DNA from: Bacteroidota bacterium
GTDB lineage: Bacteria > Bacteroidota > Ignavibacteria > SZUA-365
NCBI GenBank assembly: GCA_018224415.1
Contig: JAGTUZ010000255.1
Span: 1 to 8,473, forward strand
Length of the DNA stretch: 8,473 nucleotides
Direction of reading: 5' to 3'
Every line of letters starts with the position of its first letter. Position 1 is the stretch's first letter. The notes beneath the pieces were generated by a model, which was not told the origin of the DNA, ran no database searches, and saw nothing but the letters and a program-made list of their open reading frames with translations. The translations under genes were made by a program, and so were the position numbers. Of the stretch, positions 1 through 5,712 are shown one piece after another.

Positions 1-22
1 CGGGGCGACGGAGGATTGGCAT
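1..22 (-). CDS. Possible start of a gene running off the left edge
   Basis: On the minus strand an ATG (complement of 20-22) begins MPILRRP and is still open at the window edge. An AGGA stretch lies six bases upstream of it, which is good ribosome-binding-site spacing. It lies about 100 bases downstream of the deacetylase-like gene on the same strand, so it could be the next gene of that transcript. Seven residues are too few to name a family. The call rests only on the start codon and its binding site, so chance is a real alternative. Confidence 0.3.
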
Positions 23-119
23 TGTTTATCCTGTACTGGGAAAACACACGAATCGTTCAATGTAGATGGCAAGGGAATCCGGAACAAGGGGATTTCCATT
101 CTCCAGCGACGTCATTTGT

Positions 120-1229
120 TTACTGCTCGCCGAGCACCGTCGAAAGCGGCACAAAGTCATGGCCTTTCTTGCGCAGGTGGCTCATCTCCTTCGAGAGAAA
201 ATCCATCACGCCATCGCGCAATTCGACGACGCCGATGGCGATGGGTTCCCGCACCGCCGATGCGGCCAGATCGTTCATGCGTGCGGTCATCACGCTCTCC
301 TGCGCACTGCGGTCGAGATAGGAAAACAGCGAACTCTCAAGCGCCCTATACCCGAGTGACTGCATGATGGCGTCGACACGCCGCATGGAACTGCCCAGTG
401 CGCGTTCTGATGTCACGTAATAGAAGCGTGACCCAGGTAGATTTTTCACGATGTAGCGCAAGTGGATCGAGAGTTCTTCGTCCTGCAGATCCTCCGCAAG
501 CTCGTAACGGGAATCTCCGTCGCTCCCCGGCCGGAAATGCAGGTGCAGGACCACCTCCTTGCCTGCGGTGCGCAGGCGGGTGTGCAGGGGCACCGCGTCC
601 TTGTTCGGGTCGATGATGCAGGCGATGTGACCGCTGTGCGCGATGTACTTCTCGATCTCGCTTTCGGGCGCCTCGGCAAGACCATCAACCAGAAGCACGA
701 TGCGTCCCGCCGCGCGTTTCACGTTTCCGGATGGCGTGAACAGCAGGGAGTAACGGATCTTTCCACGGAAGGTGATGTGAAGGGATATTTCGCCCAGACG
801 GGCGTTTTCCACTGCGAAGGCCCTGGCGCCATAATCGGCCACGACGGATTTCAAATCGAGGTTCACCGATGCCACAGGCAGATTTCGTGGCACCTGCACC
901 ACCCAGAGATCCCGCACATGCCCGATGCCTTCCATATCGACGGTCTTCTCGCGAATCCATTCGGGAATGATGCCGTAGCTGTCCAGCACATTCCGGACAT
1001 CGCCTTCGAGACTGCGGACGGACTGCAGGTCTCGCCGGTCCTGCATGCGTTCGATGTTTGGCTGTACCAACGTCACGTAGCGGTCGGCGACAAACAGGAT
1101 AACGATCAGGGCGACAAGCGCACCCGCGATCCAGATCCTGCGCCGCACACCACGATCGCTGTGCTCGTCGGCCTCGAGCATGGCATAGATCCGTTCCCGC
1201 TCCTCGGGTTCGAAATGCGGTCCGCTCAT
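120..1229 (-). CDS. Membrane-anchored divergent polysaccharide deacetylase-like protein (YibQ/PF04748 type), catalytic residues apparently lost
   Basis: This 369-residue protein has a charged cytoplasmic N-terminus (about 1-31), one membrane helix (about 32-50), a linker with an alpha/beta segment (about 55-165) and a C-terminal domain (about 175-369). The C-terminal domain follows the order of the YibQ-type divergent polysaccharide deacetylases. A beta strand GRIVLLVDG (175-183) stands where the family has IVIDD. AGKEVVLHLHFRPG (222-235) matches the family's GHEVLIHLPM. SYLDRS (303-308) matches FLDS. EPIAIGVVEL (328-337) stands where IAIGHPHP is usual, and the end PLSTVLGE fits the family. 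The second Asp of the IDD motif, the NNH histidine and the GHPH histidines are all missing, so deacetylase activity is doubtful. The alignment was done from memory. The start overlaps the stop of the enoyl-CoA hydratase gene (ATGA), with CAGGAAA close upstream, so translation is probably coupled. A structural or binding role in the envelope is inference. Confidence 0.72.
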   Translation of the reverse strand: MSGPHFEPEERERIYAMLEADEHSDRGVRRRIWIAGALVALIVILFVADRYVTLVQPNIERMQDRRDLQSVRSLEGDVRNVLDSYGIIPEWIREKTVDMEGIGHVRDLWVVQVPRNLPVASVNLDLKSVVADYGARAFAVENARLGEISLHITFRGKIRYSLLFTPSGNVKRAAGRIVLLVDGLAEAPESEIEKYIAHSGHIACIIDPNKDAVPLHTRLRTAGKEVVLHLHFRPGSDGDSRYELAEDLQDEELSIHLRYIVKNLPGSRFYYVTSERALGSSMRRVDAIMQSLGYRALESSLFSYLDRSAQESVMTARMNDLAASAVREPIAIGVVELRDGVMDFLSKEMSHLRKKGHDFVPLSTVLGEQ

Positions 1230-2008
1230 TTTCCTGTGAAGGCCGGCGCCCGCTTCTCGAGGAACGCGGCCGTCCCTTCCTTGAAGTCCTCGGTCCCGCA
1301 GGAGATGCCGAACAAGGCAGCCTCGGTGGCCAGGCCTTCGCGCAATCCCATCTGCGGCACGCAGCGCAGCGCCTGCAGCGAAAGTCGCACGGCCGGCTGT
1401 CCCTTGGAAACGATTTTTGCAGCCATCTCCTTGGCTGCAGCCAGGACCTCCCCACGAGGGACGACCCGGTTCACCAATCCGATGCGAGACGCTTCATTGG
1501 CGTCGACCATGTCGCCGGTCAGAATCATTTCCGCGGCGCGCCCCGGTCCGATGACGCGCGCGAGCCGCTGCGTGCCTCCGTAGCCGGGGATCACCCCAAG
1601 ATTCACCTCGGGTTGTCCGAATTTCGCATTTTCCGAGGCGAGACGGATGTGGCAGGAAAGCGCAAGCTCGCAGCCACCACCCAGGGCGAAGCCGTTCACT
1701 GCGGCGATAACGGGTTTCGGACACAGCTCGATGCGGTTGAACACGTCTTGTCCGGACAGCGCGAAACGCTGGCCTGACACGGCATCCTGGGCGGACAGCT
1801 CGCGGATGTCCGCGCCCGCCACGAAGGCCTTCTCCCCGGCGCCGGTGATGACCACGACGTCGACCGCATCACTCTCGCCGGCGATGGTGATGGCGTCACG
1901 AAGCTCGACAAGCGTGTCGTGATTGAGGGCGTTGAGTTTGTCCGGTCGGTTGAGTGTGATCACGGCGATGCGATCGGCGGCTTCGTAGGTGATGTTCGCG
2001 TAGTCCAT
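1226..2008 (-). CDS. Enoyl-CoA hydratase (crotonase family)
   Basis: This 260-residue protein has the usual length of a short-chain enoyl-CoA hydratase, which adds water to trans-2-enoyl-CoA in beta-oxidation and related acyl-CoA pathways in the cytoplasm. The crotonase signature is complete. KAFVAGADI (60-68) gives the first oxyanion-hole segment. NGFALGGGCELA (105-116) carries the second oxyanion glycine and the first catalytic glutamate (Glu114). FGQPEVNLGVIPG (130-142) carries the second catalytic glutamate (Glu134), followed by GGTQRL. Both glutamates correspond to Glu144 and Glu164 of rat mitochondrial hydratase, so hydratase is favoured over isomerase or other crotonases. Exact substrate chain length cannot be told. 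The reading frame is open further upstream to 2098, but the ATG at 2008 has AGGAG (complement of 2016-2020) seven bases before it and starts at the family's normal N-terminus. Its stop overlaps the next gene's start. Confidence 0.95.
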   Translation of the reverse strand: MDYANITYEAADRIAVITLNRPDKLNALNHDTLVELRDAITIAGESDAVDVVVITGAGEKAFVAGADIRELSAQDAVSGQRFALSGQDVFNRIELCPKPVIAAVNGFALGGGCELALSCHIRLASENAKFGQPEVNLGVIPGYGGTQRLARVIGPGRAAEMILTGDMVDANEASRIGLVNRVVPRGEVLAAAKEMAAKIVSKGQPAVRLSLQALRCVPQMGLREGLATEAALFGISCGTEDFKEGTAAFLEKRAPAFTGK

Positions 2009-2015
2009 GCTGGGT

Positions 2016-2020
2016 CTCCT
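2016..2020 (-). promoter_or_regulatory. Ribosome binding site fixing the enoyl-CoA hydratase start
   Basis: AGGAG on the minus strand lies seven bases before the ATG at 2008. It decides between this start and an in-frame ATG 30 codons upstream (2098), which has no such site and would add a tail unlike the family. Confidence 0.8.
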
Positions 2021-2067
2021 CTTCATTCGTTCCGTGCGACCGCACTTTGGCGGCTTGTTCAAACTTC

Positions 2068-2098
2068 CAAAATACAAGGCTGGGCCGATGAATGCCAA
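2068..2098 (-). promoter_or_regulatory. Promoter candidate for enoyl-CoA hydratase operon
   Basis: The minus strand reads TTGGCA (complement of 2093-2098), an 18-base gap, then TATTTTG (complement of 2068-2074). As a sigma-70 type promoter this matches TTGACA at 5 of 6 and TATAAT at 4 of 6. It also resembles the Bacteroidota pattern TTG-N19..21-TAnnTTTG, with one base fewer in the -7 box. A transcript would start near 2062 and leave a leader of about 55 bases before the ATG. The 21-bp tandem repeat begins directly upstream of the -35 element. Confidence 0.4.
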
Positions 2099-2140
2099 TG
2101 CCGCGAAGCAGCCCGCATCTGCCGCGAAGCAGCCCGCATC
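2099..2140. repeat. Perfect 21-bp tandem duplication upstream of hydratase promoter
   Basis: Two exact, directly adjacent 21-base copies occupy 2099-2119 and 2120-2140, each containing CCGCGAAGCAGCCCGCATC. On the minus strand each copy carries the dyad GCTGC-TTC-GCGGC (one G-T pair). The copies lie between the stop codon of the PorV-like gene and the -35 element of the hydratase promoter candidate. They could be tandem binding sites for a regulator, two small hairpins at the 3' end of the upstream transcript, or a simple replication-slippage duplication. Confidence 0.8.
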
Positions 2141-2143
2141 AAG

Positions 2144-2962
2144 TCAGAGGTTCATGGCGAGGCCGACGGTGTGCGTCGCACCGAGTTCGCTGTGCAGCAT
2201 CATGGCATACCCAAGTTCGAACGCGCCCTGCCGCAGGCCGAAGCCGGCGGACCACTGTCGAGAAAGATTCGCATACCCGCAGCGCAGCCGGAGCGGGCCA
2301 AGCACGATGTACTCGACACCGGCACGGAGGTCTGCATCCCATCGCGTCTCCTTTTCCATGGCAAGGAGCAGCAGCAGTCCATCGTGCTCCCAGGCAAGAC
2401 CGAACGCAAGTCGCAGGGGCAAACGTTCGTCCTCCGCGAACGAAGGCATGTTCACCGCGTATGCGGCTGCCGCGAGACGGAATTCCTCCCCGAAACGTAT
2501 GGCGGCGCCCAGATCGAGCTGGAACACCGACGTGCTTCCGTAACCCTCGATGCCGAAATGCAGCACGCCCATCCGCGCGCCGACCGATACCCGCTGTGCG
2601 GGAGCGACGGCGACGGCTATGCCGGCCCGATGCTCGGCGTACTTCTCGTATCCGAAGCGTCGGACATCCACTGCCGCGGTCCATCGGTCGAAAGACACAC
2701 TGCCCCCTGCGGCGGCGTCTGCCAGTTCCGTCATCCCGAAGCGCGCGGGAGTCCAGCAGAGCATCGCGCCAGTGCGCGAGCCGACAAGCATCGCGGGATT
2801 CCCCAGGACGGCTTCCACTCCGTGCAGCGCGACACCGGCTCCGCCCATCGCCGCGGATCGCGGTCCCCGACCGCGCACTTCCCCGCCAGCCATCGCTTCG
2901 ACGTGAGAGGAAAACAGAAGCAGCAACATGAGGCACAGCGTCGCCGGAACGGCGAAAAACAT
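2144..2962 (-). CDS. PorV/PorQ-like outer-membrane beta-barrel protein
   Basis: This 272-residue protein opens with a hydrophobic signal peptide (about 3-23, ending VEA). The mature N-terminus carries GPRSAAMGGAGVAL (33-46) and GNPAML (54-59). This is the hallmark N-terminus of the PorV/PorQ/UPF0164 group of FadL-like outer-membrane barrels. The remainder alternates aromatic and small residues in amphipathic strands typical of a barrel. PorV and PorQ work at the outer membrane in type IX secretion, but many paralogues of unknown role exist, and this one is on the short side. The start is uncertain. ATG 2962 gives the signal peptide but has only a weak GGA upstream and no positive n-region. 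An in-frame ATG at 3037 has AAGG eight bases before it and would add 25 residues including several Lys and Arg. It is divergent from the PorD-like gene. Confidence 0.78.
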   Translation of the reverse strand: MFFAVPATLCLMLLLLFSSHVEAMAGGEVRGRGPRSAAMGGAGVALHGVEAVLGNPAMLVGSRTGAMLCWTPARFGMTELADAAAGGSVSFDRWTAAVDVRRFGYEKYAEHRAGIAVAVAPAQRVSVGARMGVLHFGIEGYGSTSVFQLDLGAAIRFGEEFRLAAAAYAVNMPSFAEDERLPLRLAFGLAWEHDGLLLLLAMEKETRWDADLRAGVEYIVLGPLRLRCGYANLSRQWSAGFGLRQGAFELGYAMMLHSELGATHTVGLAMNL

Positions 2963-3047
2963 GCATGCGGAATCCACACCTCTCGCACCTGTCCCGCAGT
3001 CGTATCGTGACTTCGTGGAGCTCTTCGAACAGGTCATGCACATTGCC

Positions 3048-3077
3048 TTGCCGCACCTGACCCTTTTTTCTATTTTG
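3048..3077 (+). promoter_or_regulatory. Promoter candidate for the PorD-like gene
   Basis: TTGCCG (3048-3053), a 17-base gap, and TATTTT(G) (3071-3077) form a sigma-70-like pair. Read as a Bacteroidota promoter it is TTG-N20-TATTTTG. Transcription would start near 3083 and leave about 30 bases before the ATG at 3113. The element lies in the space between the two divergent envelope genes. Confidence 0.4.
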
Positions 3078-3112
3078 TCTTCACTATGCTTCACCATCAT
3101 GACTCTTCTCCC

Positions 3113-4018
3113 ATGTTGAAATACCTTGCTGGATTGACACTCGCACTGCTGCTGGCCGCTGCGCCGGCCACCGCCCAGGAAATCGATCTGACGACGGAAA
3201 TCACGATGGACATCCTGACTCCCTCGCAGAAGGATTATCTCTCGGATTTCGAACAGAAACTCAAGAACTACGTCAACGACCATCGCTGGTGTGACGTGGA
3301 GTTTTACGGCGACAAGATTCCCGTGCGCATGAGCGTCAATTTCCTTTCGGGGACGGACGCCGGAGAATTCAGCGCGCAGGTGGTGGTCGATGCCCAGCGC
3401 CGCACGTGGAAAGACGGGAGGCCCACGCAGATGACGTCCCTCATTTTTCGGGCGATGGATGCGAGGTGGTCGTTCAGCTATGTGCGTGGCACGCCCTTTA
3501 CACACGATGAATACCAGTACAACGAGATCACGAGCTTCATCGACTTCTACATGTATGTCATCCTCGGAATGGATTTCGACAGCTACGAGCTGCTGATGGG
3601 CACGCCCTACTATTCGAAGGCGCTCACCATCGCCCAGCGCTCGCAGTCGTCGCGTCAGGCGGGCGAATGGCAGGGACAAAGCAACCAGTACAGCCGCATG
3701 AACCTGATCTCCGAACTGCTCAACGCGCAATACGAGAATTACCGCGAAGCCTTGTACTGGTACTTCTACGAGGGCATCGATTTCATCGAGACGGAAAAGG
3801 AAATGGCGCAACGGGCCATTGCCAAGGCGGTCGAACTCATCGCCGACATTCTGGCGCGATCGAACGCCCGATCCATTTTGATTTCGATGTGGCTCGAATC
3901 GAAAGCCAGTGAATACTGCAAACTGCTCGAGGGCTATGGCCAGCGCGCACAGCTGATGAACCTGATGGCACAGGTTGATCCAGCACGACAGCAGGTGTAC
4001 AGGCAATGTGCGTTCTGA
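3113..4018 (+). CDS. DUF4835 / PorD-like periplasmic protein (type IX secretion associated)
   Basis: This 301-residue protein begins with a classic signal peptide: positive MLKY, then a hydrophobic core, then ATAQ with likely cleavage near residue 20-22. The mature part follows the DUF4835 family, now often labelled type IX secretion protein PorD. Supporting segments are an N-terminal EIDLTTEITMDI strand, the long helix QKDYLSDFEQKLKNYVND (39-56), SFIDFYMYVILGMDFDSY (141-158), GTPYYSKALTIAQ (163-175), NLISELLNAQYENYREALYWY (197-217, family-typical helix) and a C-terminal helical region with SILISMWLESKASE (254-267). Length matches the family. Its molecular role is not established here; a link to outer-membrane or type IX secretion assembly comes from family knowledge. 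ATG 3113 was preferred over ATG 3086 because it starts directly at the signal peptide. Neither has a Shine-Dalgarno sequence, unlike other genes in the window. The gene is divergent from a PorV-like barrel gene, which supports an envelope role. Confidence 0.85.
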   Translation: MLKYLAGLTLALLLAAAPATAQEIDLTTEITMDILTPSQKDYLSDFEQKLKNYVNDHRWCDVEFYGDKIPVRMSVNFLSGTDAGEFSAQVVVDAQRRTWKDGRPTQMTSLIFRAMDARWSFSYVRGTPFTHDEYQYNEITSFIDFYMYVILGMDFDSYELLMGTPYYSKALTIAQRSQSSRQAGEWQGQSNQYSRMNLISELLNAQYENYREALYWYFYEGIDFIETEKEMAQRAIAKAVELIADILARSNARSILISMWLESKASEYCKLLEGYGQRAQLMNLMAQVDPARQQVYRQCAF

Positions 4019-4022
4019 CATG

Positions 4023-4037
4023 GCGTCTCCCTGACGC
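4023..4037. terminator. Weak hairpin between convergent genes
   Basis: The 84 bases between the converging PorD-like and asparaginase genes contain GCGTC-TCCCT-GACGC (4023-4037), a five-pair stem just after the PorD-like stop. There is no T-tract next to it. A run of six T occurs only at 4079-4084, without a clear adjacent stem. It is the best terminator candidate in the spacer, but weak. Confidence 0.25.
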
Positions 4038-4102
4038 TGGAAGTGATCCCTGATTTTCGCGTGTGATGCTTTCGACCGTTTTTTCCTGTCGCCGACGCTC
4101 CG

Positions 4103-5083
4103 TCACTCCCGGTGTTCGAACATCCGGCGCAGCACCTGGCGCTCCGCAGTGCGATCCAGCGCGAGCATGAGCTTGATCCGCGCCTTCTGTCCGTTCAGGT
4201 ACGGAGCGAAGATCACGCCGGCGGCGTGCAGGTTTCGACCCGCCCCGTAGTATCCGTACACATCGTCGGTCACGCCGCGGGGACAGCGCGAGACGAGCAC
4301 CACCGGGATACCTGCTTCCAGCACTTCCAGAATACCGTCGAACGCAAGCGGTGGCACGTTGCCCGTCCCCATCGCTTCCACCACCAACCCGCGCACCTTC
4401 CCCGTCACGCAACTGCGAAAGGGAATGATGTCCATGCCCGCGTAGCATTTAAGAATGTGCACGGGCTCGACCGGTGTGGCCAGGCCGATGTGGTCATGGA
4501 TGAAGGGCCTGCGGAGGAATACCGGACGTCCTTCAAATATCCGGCCGACGGGTCCGAAATCGAAACTCATGAAGGTATCGCGCTGCAGTGTGTGCGTCTT
4601 CGTCACCTCGCTCGCGGCGTTGATCTCGCCGCTCAGACAGGTCATCACCCCGAGACCGCGGAACTGCCCCGACATAACCACCAGCATGGCGTCGCGGATG
4701 TTGGCCGGTCCGTCCCACTCCGGATCCTCGCTGTGGTTCATCGCCCCGACCAGCAGCACCGGCTTGTCCGTGTCGAGCACGAGATCGAGAAAATAGGCCG
4801 TCTCCTCCAACGTGTCTGTTCCATGCGTGATGATCACGCCTTCGACATCGTCGCGCGCGCATTCCGATGCGGCGAGCAGGGCGATTTCCTGCATCATCGC
4901 GGGAGTGATATGCGGCCCGGGATGCTTGCCGTACTCCCTGAATTCGATTTCCGCCAGTTCGCGCACTTCGTCCATCCGCGCGAGGATCTGGTCACCGCTC
5001 AGCGACGGCACCGCCCCGCCGGTGACGGGATCGATGGTCATGGAGATGGTGCCTCCGGTGAAAATCATGACAACGCGTTTCAC
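4103..5083 (-). CDS. ansA: L-asparaginase (type I, cytoplasmic, bacterial asparaginase/glutaminase family)
   Basis: This 326-residue enzyme hydrolyses L-asparagine to aspartate and ammonia. The active-site residues fall at the same positions as in mature E. coli asparaginase II. The nucleophile is Thr12 in FTGGTIS (8-14). Thr89-Asp90 lie in THGTDTLEETAYFL (86-99), and Lys162 in SEVTKTH (158-164). The NPPLAFDG-like C-terminal segment VPPLAFDGILEVLEAGIPVVLVSRC fits the family's second domain (only partly quoted for length). There is no signal peptide, so it acts in the cytoplasm and is called type I; a glutaminase side activity cannot be judged. The start is GTG at 5083, with AGGAG six bases upstream, and MKRVVMIFTGG gives the normal N-terminus. 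The GTG overlaps the stop of the membrane-protein gene upstream (GTGA), so the two are probably co-translated. Confidence 0.93.
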   Translation of the reverse strand: MKRVVMIFTGGTISMTIDPVTGGAVPSLSGDQILARMDEVRELAEIEFREYGKHPGPHITPAMMQEIALLAASECARDDVEGVIITHGTDTLEETAYFLDLVLDTDKPVLLVGAMNHSEDPEWDGPANIRDAMLVVMSGQFRGLGVMTCLSGEINAASEVTKTHTLQRDTFMSFDFGPVGRIFEGRPVFLRRPFIHDHIGLATPVEPVHILKCYAGMDIIPFRSCVTGKVRGLVVEAMGTGNVPPLAFDGILEVLEAGIPVVLVSRCPRGVTDDVYGYYGAGRNLHAAGVIFAPYLNGQKARIKLMLALDRTAERQVLRRMFEHRE

Positions 5084-5568
5084 GATGTACTCCTGGTCAA
5101 GGAATTCGCTGATGGAATATGTTCCGCAATCGAGACAACGACGCGGAGTTCGGCGAGCAGTGGAAACGGCCAGTCGTCTGCCATCACACGAAGACGGACC
5201 GTACCTTCCTGCACGCCGTTTGTGATGAACAGCAGTTCGTGGTCACCGGGCTCCAGCCGTCCAAGCGCGGAACCCTCGAGAAGCACGGCGCGCAGCGGCA
5301 CCTGCATGAAGGGGATGACACCGCCCATGCGGTTGATTGCCTGAGCGCGAATGCGCGCGGTGTCGGGAGCGCCGACATAAAGCGTGCCTCGTTCGATCTC
5401 GAGTTCGTAGCGCACGGGGAGCAGAAGCCGGTTCCAGACAAAGAGCCCTGCCGCGATCAGTCCGACCACGGCGATGACGGCAATCGTGCCGCGTCTGCGG
5501 GATACCCGCGTCGTGTGTTCGAGTTCGTCTTGCATGAATTCCGATGCCTGTGTGCGTTTCCCTGCCAT
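5080..5568 (-). CDS. Single-pass membrane protein with beta-rich outer domain, function unknown
   Basis: I do not recognise this 162-residue protein. It has a charged N-terminal tail ending VSRRR, one membrane helix (about 28-45) and a domain of about 110 residues after it. That domain is mostly beta strands with conserved-looking Gly and Pro turns (ERGTLYVGAP, MQVPLRAVLLEGSALGRL, QEGTVRLRVMADDWPFP). By the positive-inside rule the beta domain faces the periplasm. The strand pattern resembles an Ig-like or invasin-like sandwich, which is inference. The start is uncertain: ATG 5568 (chosen) or ATG 5535, which has a weak GGA upstream. The frame is open further up to 5694, but that stretch crosses the promoter candidate and the tandem repeat. 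The stop overlaps the asparaginase GTG, placing both in one transcript. A role in sensing or envelope anchoring connected with asparagine use would be speculation. Confidence 0.75.
   Translation of the reverse strand: MAGKRTQASEFMQDELEHTTRVSRRRGTIAVIAVVGLIAAGLFVWNRLLLPVRYELEIERGTLYVGAPDTARIRAQAINRMGGVIPFMQVPLRAVLLEGSALGRLEPGDHELLFITNGVQEGTVRLRVMADDWPFPLLAELRVVVSIAEHIPSANSLTRSTS
5090..5094 (-). promoter_or_regulatory. Ribosome binding site supporting a GTG start for asparaginase
   Basis: AGGAG on the minus strand, six bases before GTG 5083, lies inside the last codons of the upstream membrane-protein gene. It supports the GTG as the true start and allows re-initiation after that gene's stop. 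Confidence 0.75.
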
Positions 5569-5612
5569 CGAAGTCCGCGGGCTGTGGTTCGATCCTGTTC
5601 CAGCGTGCGTGA

Positions 5613-5653
5613 ACCTGCTGCACCCTGCGGTGACCTGCTGCACCCTGCGGTGA
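5613..5653. repeat. Perfect 20-bp tandem duplication in the leader of the membrane-protein/asparaginase operon
   Basis: Two exact adjacent copies of ACCTGCTGCACCCTGCGGTG lie at 5613-5632 and 5633-5652, with one further matching base. Each copy contains the dyad CACC-CTGC-GGTG (5621-5632 and 5641-5652). The centres are 20 bp apart, close to two helical turns. The repeat lies downstream of the promoter candidate at 5672-5701 and about 45 bases before the ATG at 5568, so it would be in the transcribed leader. A tandem operator, paired leader hairpins or a neutral slippage duplication are all possible. Confidence 0.8.
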
Positions 5654-5671
5654 TCTACGATGTCCAGGACC

Positions 5672-5701
5672 CAAATTATCAGGCACGACATCACAAATCA
5701 A
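5672..5701 (-). promoter_or_regulatory. Promoter candidate for the membrane-protein/asparaginase operon
   Basis: On the minus strand TTG (complement of 5699-5701), a 20-base gap and TAATTTG (complement of 5672-5678) repeat the pattern seen before the PorD-like and hydratase genes. Read as sigma-70 it is TTGATT-N17-TAATTT. The start of transcription would be near 5665, just ahead of the tandem repeat. Its -35 region overlaps the ribosome binding site of the small plus-strand ORF at 5713. Confidence 0.4.
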
Positions 5702-5712
5702 GGACAAAAGAA

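Noticed and set aside
74..97. Inverted repeat GGAATCC / GGATTTCC after the deacetylase-like stop
   Set aside because: The stem has a bulge and a nine-base loop, and there is no T-tract on either side, so I do not call a terminator.
462..1583. 373-codon plus-strand open frame across two minus-strand genes
   Set aside because: It lies antisense to the deacetylase-like and hydratase genes, shows no family motif and crosses their overlap. Long antisense frames are expected in GC-rich coding DNA.
1919..3010. Plus-strand frames of 279-363 codons across the PorV-like gene
   Set aside because: They are antisense to a gene with a signal peptide and diagnostic barrel motifs. Their composition is dominated by Arg, Ser, Pro and His, with no domain.
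3044..4021. Extension of the PorV-like reading frame upstream to 4021 (625 codons in all)
   Set aside because: This part is antisense to the PorD-like gene, and the barrel's signal peptide begins only at about 2962, so the extension is a shadow.
4112..5344. 410-codon plus-strand open frame
   Set aside because: It is antisense to the asparaginase and the membrane-protein gene, both firmly supported, and its product is rich in His and Arg with no recognisable domain.
2099..5653. The two tandem repeats as a CRISPR or dispersed repeat family
   Set aside because: Each has only two directly adjacent copies without spacers, the two units differ in sequence and length (21 and 20 bp), and there are no cas genes.
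5569..5694. N-terminal extension of the membrane protein back to an ATG at 5694
   Set aside because: It would read through the promoter candidate and the 20-bp tandem repeat and has no ribosome binding site. The added residues look random.
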